Assembly: GCF_004310395.1 (NCBI RefSeq)
Contig: NZ_BFAX01000002.1
Span: 62,001-126,000, forward strand
From: Methanofervidicoccus abyssi
Lineage (GTDB): Archaea > AGJL01 > Methanococci > Methanococcales > Methanococcaceae
DNA: 64,000 nucleotides
Reading direction: 5' to 3'
The notes under the pieces are model-generated. The model saw only the letters and a program-made list of their open reading frames with translations, was not told the origin of the DNA and ran no database searches. Of the stretch, positions 45,274-55,059 are shown piece after piece. The translations under genes and the position numbers were made by a program. Every line of letters begins with the position of its first letter. The stretch's first letter is position 1.

Positions 45274-46407
45274 ATGAATACCTTAGGGAAGGTTTTTAGG
45301 GTTACAACTTGGGGGGAGAGTCATGGGAAGGCGCTTGGGGCTGTAATAGATGGCTGTCCAGCGAACCTCCCCCTCTCAGAAGAGGATATTCAGAAGGAGC
45401 TGAACAGGAGAAGGCCTGGTTATGGTATTTTCTCCACACTTCGAAGGGAGCCCGATAAGGTAGAGATACTCTCAGGAGTTTTTGAAGGTAGAACCACAGG
45501 CACTCCTATATCTGCCCTAGTATACAATAGAAATCAGAGGTCCAAAGATTACACTAAGTTGAGGTATACACCTAGGCCTGGACATGGAGATTATACCTAC
45601 TATAAGAAGTACGGCAACTACGACTACAGGGGAGGAGGAAGGGCAAGTGGCAGAACTACAGTGGGTCTTGTAATTGGGGGAAGTATTGCAAAGAGACTTT
45701 TAGAGTACACCTACAATATCAAGATAGTTGGATACACTGTAAAAGTTGGGAAGATCGAGGGGGATTTTACGTACTACTCAAATCCAGAGGAGTTTAATAT
45801 CAAGGAGATAGAGAAAATTATTGAGAGGATAGAGAATGATCCTCTGAGATGCCCATCCTCAAATTCCCAGGAGATGGTAGAGTATGTTAAGGAGGCTATG
45901 AAAAGAGGAGATAGTGTAGGAGGTGTGGTGGAGTTGGTAGCATTGAATATTCCTGTAGGTGTGGGAAATCCACTATTTTCTAAGTTAAGTGGGGAGTTAG
46001 CAGGAGGGATTATGAGCGTGAATGCTATTAAAGGCGTGGAGATAGGAAAGGGATTTCAGTCTTCCGAACTCTACGGCAGTGAGATGAACGACGAGTATAT
46101 TTTCTACAACAACGAAGTATATCTCAAGACTAACAACTGTGGAGGAGTACTTGCAGGTATCAGTTGTGGCACTCCCTTAGTTCTAAGAGTCGCAGTTAAA
46201 CCTACTCCATCTATCTCTATACCCCAGAGGACCGTAAATTTAAAGACTGGGGAAGAGGTGGATATTAAGATAGAAGGGAGGCATGATCCTACCATTCTAC
46301 CTAGAGTAATACCTGTATTGGAGTCTGTAGTTGCTATAGTTTTGGCAGATCTTATGATAAGAGGAGGCTTTATACATCCCTGTAACTTAGAGTTTAATCT
46401 GCAGTAG
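45274..46407 (+). CDS. aroC: Chorismate synthase
   Basis: Last step of the shikimate pathway (EPSP to chorismate, needs reduced flavin). The 377-residue protein shows TTWGESHGKALGAVIDGCP (about residues 9-27), the RRRPGYG motif (about 43-49), the DYRGGGRASGRTT FMN/substrate loop (about 121-133) and RHDPTILPRVIPVLE (about 337-351). GTG 45265 in the longest frame is part of the TGTGGTA Shine-Dalgarno; ATG 45274 has a 3-base spacer. Followed by tmk after eight bases. Confidence 0.96.
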   Translation: MNTLGKVFRVTTWGESHGKALGAVIDGCPANLPLSEEDIQKELNRRRPGYGIFSTLRREPDKVEILSGVFEGRTTGTPISALVYNRNQRSKDYTKLRYTPRPGHGDYTYYKKYGNYDYRGGGRASGRTTVGLVIGGSIAKRLLEYTYNIKIVGYTVKVGKIEGDFTYYSNPEEFNIKEIEKIIERIENDPLRCPSSNSQEMVEYVKEAMKRGDSVGGVVELVALNIPVGVGNPLFSKLSGELAGGIMSVNAIKGVEIGKGFQSSELYGSEMNDEYIFYNNEVYLKTNNCGGVLAGISCGTPLVLRVAVKPTPSISIPQRTVNLKTGEEVDIKIEGRHDPTILPRVIPVLESVVAIVLADLMIRGGFIHPCNLEFNLQ

Positions 46408-46415
46408 GTGGAAAG

Positions 46416-47012
46416 GTGGGAAAATATAAATTTATAGTATTTGAAGGTATAGATGGCTGTGGTAAGACGGTGCAGTCTAAGAAACTCTCAGAGAGTATCC
46501 ATGGATACTACACCTACGAGCCAACAGAGGGGGATGTTGGAAAACTTATAAGGAAGATCCTTAGAGGTGAAGTGAACTACAGTGATGAAACACTAGCTTT
46601 ACTCTTTGCCGCAGATAGAAGGGAACATATATCAACTATAAGTAGGGAATTAAAGTGTAGGTATGTAGTCTCAGATAGATACATCTATTCCTCCATAGTT
46701 TATCAGACCATCCAAGGGGTTGATTTAGATTTTATACTAAGTATTAACAGATTTGCTATAAAACCTGATGTTCTTGTATATTTAGATGTAGATGTTGAAG
46801 AGGCTCTTAGAAGAATAGGAAAAAATAGAAAGGATATATTTGAGAATAGAGAGATGTTGAAATTAGTAAAGAAGAGGTATTGGGATATCATAGAGAATGA
46901 AATATTTAAACCAAGACATGGCTACGTTGTTATAGATACTACTAAAAAGTCTATTGAGGAAACCCATAGGGAGATAGTAAGAGCTCTGAAGGAGAAAGGA
47001 GTGATAGGATAA
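46416..47012 (+). CDS. tmk: Thymidylate kinase
   Basis: Phosphorylates dTMP to dTDP. The 198-residue P-loop kinase has FEGIDGCGKTVQSKKL (about residues 9-24), YEPTEGDVGKLIR (about 34-46), the DRR/lid helper RREHISTI (about 69-76), SDRYIYSSIVYQ (about 89-100) and the lid. GTG start after AGGTGGAAAG with a 3-base spacer. Co-transcribed with aroC by spacing. Confidence 0.94.
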   Translation: MGKYKFIVFEGIDGCGKTVQSKKLSESIHGYYTYEPTEGDVGKLIRKILRGEVNYSDETLALLFAADRREHISTISRELKCRYVVSDRYIYSSIVYQTIQGVDLDFILSINRFAIKPDVLVYLDVDVEEALRRIGKNRKDIFENREMLKLVKKRYWDIIENEIFKPRHGYVVIDTTKKSIEETHREIVRALKEKGVIG

Positions 47013-47322
47013 ACAAGTATTAAACATTTAAAAGGATAATAAAAAATTATTTACAGTAACAAAATAAATTAACAACAATTATCTAAGATCTTGGATAAAA
47101 ATAATAAAAAAGAAAAATTAATAAATAAAAATATTATAAATAAAAATATTAAACTGTTATAAATAAAGAATATATTTCTGTTAAATCCTTCTTCTTAGAG
47201 GTTTTTCTGTTCCTTTCTCTGTTATAGTTTTATTCAATTTTTATTAATTACCTTATATGGTTGTTATTTTTTATATTTTACTAGTCCTTGATTTTTATTA
47301 AATTTAGATTTTTTATCTTCTA
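47013..47322. other. Convergent intergenic gap between tmk and lysC
   Basis: The 310 bp hold no gene. TTTCTGTTAAATCCTTCTTCTTAGAGG (about 47175-47201) matches the end motif of the long intergenic repeat family in reverse orientation. Confidence 0.5.
47173..47201 (-). repeat. Worn relative of the long intergenic repeat (end motif)
   Basis: On the reverse strand this reads TAAGAAGAAGGATTTAACAG followed by AAAT, close to the motif at 50928-50950 and to the ends of the two long copies. Again located in a convergent gap. Confidence 0.45.
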
Positions 47323-48732
<1,410 letters not shown>

Positions 48733-48809
48733 TTATAAAATAGTCAAGTAAGAAAATAAAATTATGAAAATATTTAAAAACTTTACCATATTGATAAAAG
48801 AGGGATAGT

Positions 48810-49127
48810 ATGGAATATATCATTGTCTTTATAACTGTCCCAAACTTGGAAGTTGGAGAGAAGATAGGAAATACACTTGTTGAGGAGAAACTTGCCGCCT
48901 GTGTAAATATAATCCCTGAGATTAAATCTGTGTATTTTTGGAAGGGAAATGTAGAAAACGACAACGAGCATCTACTTATTATTAAAACAAGAAAGGATAA
49001 ATTCAAAAGTTTGGAAAAGAAGATAAAGGAAATCCACCCCTATGAAGTACCAGAAATCGTCGCTATACCTATTGTCTTAGGTTCTACGGACTATTTAAAC
49101 TGGATAGATGAGACTCTAGAAGAGTAA
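48810..49127 (+). CDS. cutA: CutA1 divalent-cation tolerance protein
   Basis: A 105-residue trimeric ferredoxin-like-fold protein found in nearly all life; linked to divalent metal tolerance in bacteria, role in archaea uncertain. Family motifs are EEKLAACVNIIPEIKSVYFWKG (split: LAACVNIIPEI about residues 28-38; VYFWKG about 41-46), LIIKTRKDKF (about 55-64) and HPYEVPEIVAIP (about 76-87). ATG after AGGGATAGT. Confidence 0.93.
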   Translation: MEYIIVFITVPNLEVGEKIGNTLVEEKLAACVNIIPEIKSVYFWKGNVENDNEHLLIIKTRKDKFKSLEKKIKEIHPYEVPEIVAIPIVLGSTDYLNWIDETLEE

Positions 49128-49381
49128 GAGTTTCGTACTTTAAATATGCAATAATAATAACTATAAAAAATAAAAAATTCTTAAAACTGTAAGTACATAA
49201 AAACATAAACACTGTTTTTTATTTTTCATTATTTTATAATATTTTATATTATTTTATTTTAACGTTTAAGATAATTATTAATATTATTCTTATAAAATCC
49301 ATTTTTTTGGATAAACTATATATAACAATCTACAGTTATCCTTAAACAGTGATTTATAAAACCTATTAAAAAGTGATCTCT

Positions 49382-50857
49382 ATGGTGAAGATCTTAGATA
49401 CAACTTTGAGAGATGGAGAGCAAACTCCAGGTGTATCCCTAAACCCCCATGAGAAGTTAGAGATAGCCATAAAACTCGACGACTTAGGAGTAGATATAAT
49501 AGAGGCTGGAAGTGCTATAACCTCTAAAGGAGAGAGGGAAGGAATAAAAGCGATAACTTCTCAGGGATTGAAGGCTGAGATATGTTCCTTTACCAGGGCC
49601 ATGACTGTGGACATAGATTATGCCTTGGAGTGTAATGTAGATGGTGTCCATCTCGTAGTTCCTGTGTCAGATATACATATAAAGCACAAACTGAGAAAAA
49701 CGAGAGAGGAAACCCTTAAATGCGCATTAGATGCTGTAGAGTATGCGAAGGATCACGGTCTAATTGTGGAACTCTCAGGGGAAGACGCTACTAGAAGTGA
49801 TATTGATTTTCTAATAGAGTTGTTCAAGAAAGGTGTAGAGGTAGGTGCAGATAGGGTCTGTGTATGTGATACTGTAGGAGTACTTACTCCAGAGAGATCC
49901 TACGATCTCTTTAAAAGAATATGTGGGGAGATATCCGTACCTGTATCTGTCCACTGTCATAACGACTTCGGTATGGCAACTGCAAATACTCTATCTGCAA
50001 TACGAGGAGGTGCTCAAGAGTGTCATTTAACTATCAACGGTATAGGGGAGAGGGCCGGAAATGCCTCCTTAGAGGAGGTTGTAATGGCACTCCATATACT
50101 TTATAATATAAAAACCAATATAAAAACTGAGAAACTATACGAGGTATCAAGAGTGGTATCTAGACTTATGAAAATACCTGTACCTCCAAATAAGGCTATA
50201 GTAGGAGACAATGCCTTTGCTCATGAGGCAGGAATACATGTAGATGGACTTATAAAGAACAATCAGACTTATGAACCTATACCTCCTGAGATGGTTGGAA
50301 ATAGAAGGAGAATCATACTTGGGAAGCACAGTGGTAAGGCGGCACTTAAGTATAAATTGGATCTTATGGGAGTGTCTTTAAGTAAGGAGGAGTTTGAGAA
50401 GGTGTATGAGAGGATAAAGAACCTTGGAGATCTTGGTAAGTATATATCTGATGTAGATCTTAAGACTATAATAAACGAGGTCAGAGGGGAGTCTCCTGAA
50501 AGGAAGATACAGTTAGATGAACTTACAGTGGTATCAGGTAACAAGATAACACCTGTTGCATCCATTAGATTGAAGTTCTCTGGAGATAGAAAAGAGGAAC
50601 AACTTATAGAGACATCATTTGGAGTAGGTCCGGTGGATGCGGCAATAAATGCTATTAGGAAGGCTCTAAGTAGCGTTGCAGATATAACCCTTGAGGAGTA
50701 CCACGTTAGATCTATAGGTAGTGGAACAGATGCCTTTGTAGAGGTAACAGTTAAACTTAGGAGGGGGCATGAAGTAGTTGAAGTAAAGAGCCAGCAGGAA
50801 GATATAATAAGGGCTTCAGTGGATGCAGTGATGGAAGGAATAAATCTTCTTATTTAA
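49382..50857 (+). CDS. cimA: (R)-citramalate synthase CimA
   Basis: Condenses acetyl-CoA with pyruvate to citramalate, the route to 2-oxobutyrate and isoleucine in methanogens. The 491-residue protein has the LeuA-family signatures LDTTLRDGEQTPGVSL (about residues 5-20), VHCHNDFGMATAN (about 197-209) and the C-terminal regulatory LeuA domain (about 370-491, with SSVADITLEEYHVRSIGSG-type region). Length and the linker ISDVDLKTIINEV fit CimA (MJ1392) better than homocitrate synthase AksA, which is shorter, or LeuA; those remain alternatives. GTG 49373 lies in the Shine-Dalgarno, so ATG 49382 is used. With aksF it ties this window to oxo-acid chain chemistry. Confidence 0.88.
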   Translation: MVKILDTTLRDGEQTPGVSLNPHEKLEIAIKLDDLGVDIIEAGSAITSKGEREGIKAITSQGLKAEICSFTRAMTVDIDYALECNVDGVHLVVPVSDIHIKHKLRKTREETLKCALDAVEYAKDHGLIVELSGEDATRSDIDFLIELFKKGVEVGADRVCVCDTVGVLTPERSYDLFKRICGEISVPVSVHCHNDFGMATANTLSAIRGGAQECHLTINGIGERAGNASLEEVVMALHILYNIKTNIKTEKLYEVSRVVSRLMKIPVPPNKAIVGDNAFAHEAGIHVDGLIKNNQTYEPIPPEMVGNRRRIILGKHSGKAALKYKLDLMGVSLSKEEFEKVYERIKNLGDLGKYISDVDLKTIINEVRGESPERKIQLDELTVVSGNKITPVASIRLKFSGDRKEEQLIETSFGVGPVDAAINAIRKALSSVADITLEEYHVRSIGSGTDAFVEVTVKLRRGHEVVEVKSQQEDIIRASVDAVMEGINLLI

Positions 50858-50927
50858 AAAAATAGTCAAGGATATAACGTTTTAAATTTATGATCAAAAA
50901 TATTAAATAAAAAAGAGATAAAATTCC

Positions 50928-50984
50928 TAAGAAGAAAGATTAATAGAACTTCCATTCTACTTCTTCAGTATTAATGTAGTTAGA
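50928..50984 (-). repeat. Worn relative of the long intergenic repeat
   Basis: About 34 aligned bases, including TTCTTCAGTATTAATGTA, match the reverse complement of the repeat's right part (TACATTAATACTGGAGAAC-type sequence) with roughly six mismatches; the outer end TAAGAAGAAAGATT also fits the repeat's end motif. Confidence 0.5.
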
Positions 50985-51256
50985 AAATAAGAACTTATCA
51001 TGTTTTACCAGTTTAATATTTTTTATTTTTTAATATTTAGTCAAGAGTAAAAGTAATTTTATGGTTATTGTATCAATTTTATAATATATTATTAAAAATT
51101 AAAGACTGTAGAATCTGAAAAAGAACATTTTATGATCTTGAGAAATAGGATTCTTATATTCCTAGAGTATAACTTCGAATAATTTTTATTTATATTTTTT
51201 TATCACTATCTCGATGAGAACTATGGTTTTTATAGCTACTATCCTGATAATTGGTT

Positions 51257-51275
51257 GCATTTGAGAATAGAGGAG
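51257..51275 (+). repeat. Worn relative of the long intergenic repeat (inner motif)
   Basis: GCATTTGAGAATAGAGGAG differs at one base from GCATTTGAGAATAGGGGA in copy 1. It lies 0.3 kb from the reverse-oriented piece at 50928. Confidence 0.4.
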
Positions 51276-51474
51276 TACCTACTCTCACGATTTCACCATT
51301 ATTATTATTTAAAAAGTTAAAATCTTATATGGGAAAATTATTTTTAACTCCTTTATTTTTTATTATCATTTTTATAATAATTATTTTAACGATTATATAA
51401 AACAATCGAATAATATTTATTATCAATAAAAAAATAAAATAATTATCACCAATAACAAAATGACGAGAGATAAG

Positions 51475-52305
51475 ATGAAATTTGGAGTATCCTCCTTAGT
51501 ATTCCTACCTGAACCTCTTCAGAGTTCCATGGAGAAGATCGTAGAAGCTCACTTTGAAGCCTGGGAGATTGTATGTGAGGGACATCATCAACTGACACCT
51601 GAAAATATTGCATATCTTAGGGAGTTGAAAGATAGTTACGACGTGGATATTATAGTACATGCCCCCTTTTCAGATCTCAATCCTGCCTCTATGAACAGTA
51701 GGGTAAGAAAGCTGACAGTCCAGTGTATTGTGGAGGCTATAGAAGGCGCCTCTGAACTTAATGGGAAGGTTGTAGTAGTACATCCTGGTTATGTTCCCCC
51801 ACTTTGGGCAAATTATCTCGAGGAGGTAAGAGATAACAACTACTCCACACTGATGGAGATCCTGGAAGTGGCAGAGGATTGTAGGATTGTGATAGGTTTA
51901 GAGAATATGCCTCACTACCCAGGGATGGGGATTCTGGGGACTACCTTAGAAGATATAAAGGGGATGGTGGAAGGTATAGACTCTAAGTATCTAGGTATAA
52001 CCTTTGATATAGGCCATGCTCACACTGTAGTATATAATAATGTCTCTATGTGTAAAACCTTGGAAGATTTCATATACAACTTGGATAAGGTAGGTAGGGG
52101 TATTGTACATGTCCACTGCCACGACAACAGAGGGAAGGCTGATGAACATCTCAAATTAGGAGATGGAAGTATAGACTTCTTTAGAGTATTTAAAGCTTTA
52201 AAGGATATAGGATATAGTAATATTATAACCTTCGAATCCAAGAATCTAAGGGATGCTATTAAAAGTAGAGAAATAGCCAATGAGATCATTTCAAATATCC
52301 TTTAG
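51475..52305 (+). CDS. Sugar phosphate isomerase/epimerase-like TIM-barrel protein (MJ1311 type)
   Basis: A xylose-isomerase-like/AP-endonuclease-2 fold protein of about 276 residues. Marks: AHFEAWEIVCEGHH (about residues 25-38), IIVHAPFSDLNPAS (about 59-72), VVVVHPGYVPP (about 102-112), IGLENMP (about 142-148), LGITFDIGHAHT (about 171-182) and HVHCHDNRGKADEH (about 209-222), which supply the usual Glu/His/Asp metal ligands. The substrate is unknown. ATG 51460 also possible; ATG 51475 gives the family N-terminus MKFGVSSL. The npdG start codon lies 10 bases after its stop. Confidence 0.8.
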   Translation: MKFGVSSLVFLPEPLQSSMEKIVEAHFEAWEIVCEGHHQLTPENIAYLRELKDSYDVDIIVHAPFSDLNPASMNSRVRKLTVQCIVEAIEGASELNGKVVVVHPGYVPPLWANYLEEVRDNNYSTLMEILEVAEDCRIVIGLENMPHYPGMGILGTTLEDIKGMVEGIDSKYLGITFDIGHAHTVVYNNVSMCKTLEDFIYNLDKVGRGIVHVHCHDNRGKADEHLKLGDGSIDFFRVFKALKDIGYSNIITFESKNLRDAIKSREIANEIISNIL

Positions 52306-52315
52306 GTGGGTGAAT

Positions 52316-52990
52316 ATGAAGATAGCAATACTTGGAGGTACTGGAGAGCAAGGTTTTGGACTGGCCCTTAGACTGGCAAAGAATTACGAGATAATTATTG
52401 GTTCAAGGAGTAGAGAGAAGGCAGAGGAATCTGCAGAGCGTATAAAAAAGATACTATCCTCAAAGAAGATTTCCTACAGGAATGTTATTGGTATGGAGAA
52501 TAGGGAGGCTTCTCGGGAGGGGGATATAGTTATACTCTCCATACCTTATCAGCATACAATCTCTACCATAAAGAATCTAAGAGAGGAGTTAAAGGGTAAA
52601 ATCGTCGTATCTATAGGAGTACCGCTTGCAGGTATAATTGGGGATAAACCTACAAGGGTAATACTACCTCCAGAGGGCTCAGTTGCTGAGATGGTACAAC
52701 AGTATTTAAAGGATTCTAAGGTTGTCAGTGCATTTCAGAATGTATCTGCAAAGGTGTTGGAGTGTATAGATGAACCTGTAGACTGTGATATATTGATATG
52801 TGGAGATAATGAAGAAGCGAAGAGGAAGGTAATAGAGGTTGTAAACAGTATAGAAGGATGTAAAGGAATAGACTGCGGGGAACTGGAGATGTCCAGATAT
52901 GTGGAACAGATAACACCTATTCTAATAGGTTTGAATATAAAGTATAAGTTAAAGGGTAGTGGAATAAGGATAACAGGATTAAGGATGTAG
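52316..52990 (+). CDS. npdG: F420H2:NADP+ oxidoreductase
   Basis: Transfers hydride between reduced coenzyme F420 and NADP+, the main source of NADPH in methanogens. The 224-residue protein has the N-terminal Rossmann motif KIAILGGTGEQGFGLALRL (about residues 2-20), the NADP phosphate-binding IIGSRSREKAEE (about 27-38), VILSIPYQHT (about 77-86), and the GSVAEMVQQYL and FQNVSA segments (about 120-147) of the F420 site. ATG 52316 follows AGGTGGGTGAAT. pyrI begins 10 bases downstream. Confidence 0.93.
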   Translation: MKIAILGGTGEQGFGLALRLAKNYEIIIGSRSREKAEESAERIKKILSSKKISYRNVIGMENREASREGDIVILSIPYQHTISTIKNLREELKGKIVVSIGVPLAGIIGDKPTRVILPPEGSVAEMVQQYLKDSKVVSAFQNVSAKVLECIDEPVDCDILICGDNEEAKRKVIEVVNSIEGCKGIDCGELEMSRYVEQITPILIGLNIKYKLKGSGIRITGLRM

Positions 52991-53000
52991 TTGGGATAGT

Positions 53001-53447
53001 ATGGAAAGGAGTTTGAAAGTTAGGCCTATTGAAAATGGGACTGTGATAGATCATATAACAAAAGGTAAGGCATTGAATGTCTACAGGGTACTCAACATAG
53101 GAAAGGAGACTACAGTAACTATAGCCATGTATGTGCCCTCTAAGAAGTATGGGAAGAAAGATATACTGAAGATAGAAGGAGTAGAGCTCTCAGAAGAGGA
53201 TGTGAATAAAATAGCACTTATATCCCCAAATGCCACAATCAATATAATAAAAAATAGGAATGTTGTAAAGAAGTTTAAAGTAAAGATCCCTGATTTTATA
53301 ACTGGAATTTTAAAATGTACAAACCCAAACTGTATAACTAACATTGAAAGAGTGTCTGGTAAATTCAAGGTTGAGAAAAAGAATCCTCTGAAGATAAGGT
53401 GCATATACTGTGAAAAGTTTTTGAATACCATAGAGATACCGAAATAA
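53001..53447 (+). CDS. pyrI: Aspartate carbamoyltransferase regulatory subunit
   Basis: PyrI binds nucleotides and controls PyrB. The 148-residue protein has the allosteric domain with PIENGTVIDHITKGKALNV (about residues 9-27) and the C-terminal zinc domain with the four cysteines in CTNPNCITN and CIYCEKF (about 110-139). The catalytic gene pyrB is not adjacent. Last gene of a likely three-gene run with the TIM-barrel gene and npdG. Confidence 0.95.
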   Translation: MERSLKVRPIENGTVIDHITKGKALNVYRVLNIGKETTVTIAMYVPSKKYGKKDILKIEGVELSEEDVNKIALISPNATINIIKNRNVVKKFKVKIPDFITGILKCTNPNCITNIERVSGKFKVEKKNPLKIRCIYCEKFLNTIEIPK

Positions 53448-53818
53448 TTTAACATTTTTGAATACTGTTTATATTTGGAGAATTTTTGTATTTTTTAAAA
53501 CCTTTTTCGTTATTTATTAACTTTTATTATTTATTATCTTTATTTTCTATATTATACTAAAAACTGTTAACACCTAATATAAAGAATAAATAGCGATAAG
53601 AAGTTAAAAATACAAACTTTACTCCTTAGTACTACCATATACATTTTTATTTTATTATTAATTTTTTTATATTATTATCCTGAAAATCCTATTTTCTAAT
53701 TACTTATAACAATCATTACTATTAGTATTTTATAAATATGGAGTATAGTTAAAAGAAATTAACACATAAAACACATATTTTCATAAAGTCAATAATAGAA
53801 TAAAGTAAAGAAGATAGA
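53448..53818. other. Convergent intergenic gap before the pilin-like gene
   Basis: The 371 bp are AT-rich with several long T runs on the forward strand (for example 53650-53670) that could terminate pyrI transcription. No gene or clear copy of the intergenic repeat. Confidence 0.5.
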
Positions 53819-54223
53819 TTACGTCCAGTTTATATTAATGGTGGTGTCGTTTACTTTTTCCAGATGTATTTCAATTACACTTAGATTTGTTCTATTATAA
53901 TACCTAACATTTGAATTTAGATTTATATCACATCTCGTGGATATGGTAAATCCATCACCTCTCAGGGTTATATTGTGATCATCTATTTCCCAAACCCCAG
54001 GAGGACTCCTTATATATACAACTATTCTTGAGTCTGGATCTAATACCGATAACATTTCTATGTTCGTCTTAAGTTTAGATAGGGCCCCATGTCCTAAACT
54101 TGCTAGAGAGGTTTCTACTAGTCTTCCATATCCATACATACTTGGAATTATAGTAGATATAATCACGACGATTAACAGTGCAAGAAATATTATTGAAAAC
54201 TCCAAGGATATTTGTCCTCTCAT
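53819..54223 (-). CDS. Type IV pilin-like protein with class III signal peptide
   Basis: A 134-residue surface-filament or minor pilin-like protein. The N-terminus MRGQISLEFSIIFLALL is a class III (archaellin/pilin) signal: cleavage by the EppA/FlaK-type peptidase is expected between Gly3 and Gln4, followed by the conserved Glu and a hydrophobic assembly helix to about residue 27. The rest is a beta-rich domain with N-glycosylation sequons (NRTN, NDTT). ATG 54223 has GGTGTT and a 3-base spacer. It ends a three-gene run with two other exported or membrane-anchored proteins. Confidence 0.8.
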   Translation of the reverse strand: MRGQISLEFSIIFLALLIVVIISTIIPSMYGYGRLVETSLASLGHGALSKLKTNIEMLSVLDPDSRIVVYIRSPPGVWEIDDHNITLRGDGFTISTRCDINLNSNVRYYNRTNLSVIEIHLEKVNDTTININWT

Positions 54224-54239
54224 AAAAAACACCTTATTA

Positions 54240-55055
54240 TTATTTATACATCACGTAGGAAAACTCTAAAGGTTTAATTTCCCCATTATCTGTGGTAAAC
54301 ACCATGGCTGGAACGTCAAATAGCTTTAAATTGATGTCCATATCTATGGGATCGTTGTCCATATTTGGTACTAAAGTATAGTCAATAAAGGTGTTAAGTT
54401 TAGAGTATTTCTTTAAAGTTTTATGTTTATCCACATATTTTCTATAGGAATCTGTCCAAATATCTACATCATATTTTCCAATAAATTTATAGAAAGAACT
54501 GTAATCCTTCAACACCAGTGGAGCTGGGATAATTATACTTACTGTTTTGGTATCAGGAGATTTAGTAATCTTCCCGTTTACGTAGAGTCGGTAGTTATTT
54601 ACCACAATACCATATTTGTAAAGAGATTTTAACTGGGTCTCATCAAATACTTCTGTAGTGTCCATTAGTGCAGGAGGGACAACTTTGAACTCGGCCTGGG
54701 TTTCAGAAGTACTCAAGTTATATGAGAAATTACCATCTTTATAGATTCTTACAGTGGTATAGGGTGGTATCCAGATACCAGTTTCTCCATTTAGCGTTGT
54801 GTAATAATCTTCTATGTTTTTGTTGGTAGTAACTGTTCCAATTATGTCCAACTTTAAGAAATCTCCAGAGTATCCTAAAGGTTTATTGAAAAAATATATC
54901 TCGTCAGGTACTGCTATAAATACGGTATAGGGATTTGTATTTGTAATATCAAAGGATAGTTTCCAGGTTCCTTCTATCTCACATATAATTTCAGCAGAAG
55001 TTTGTGGTAGAATAAAGAGCAAAAATAGGAGTAGTAAAGGAACAGTTTTCATCAT
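54240..55055 (-). CDS. Secreted protein of unknown function
   Basis: I do not recognise this family. The 271-residue protein has a clear Sec signal peptide (MMKTVPLLLLFLLFILP, cleavage after SA at about residue 21), and the mature part is beta-rich with several N-glycosylation sequons (NYS-free but NLST and NFSYN present) and no C-terminal anchor. ATG after AGTGAGAAT. It lies four bases after the upstream membrane protein gene and 16 bases before the pilin-like gene, so it probably works with them at the cell surface. Confidence 0.7.
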   Translation of the reverse strand: MMKTVPLLLLFLLFILPQTSAEIICEIEGTWKLSFDITNTNPYTVFIAVPDEIYFFNKPLGYSGDFLKLDIIGTVTTNKNIEDYYTTLNGETGIWIPPYTTVRIYKDGNFSYNLSTSETQAEFKVVPPALMDTTEVFDETQLKSLYKYGIVVNNYRLYVNGKITKSPDTKTVSIIIPAPLVLKDYSSFYKFIGKYDVDIWTDSYRKYVDKHKTLKKYSKLNTFIDYTLVPNMDNDPIDMDINLKLFDVPAMVFTTDNGEIKPLEFSYVMYK

Positions 55056-55059
55056 ATTC

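Larger units (their letters stand above)
50858..51474. other. Intergenic gap downstream of cimA
   Basis: This 617 bp AT-rich gap has no gene. It contains two pieces related to the long intergenic repeat: 50928-50984 (reverse orientation) and 51257-51275 (forward orientation), suggesting a decayed and rearranged copy. Confidence 0.55.
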
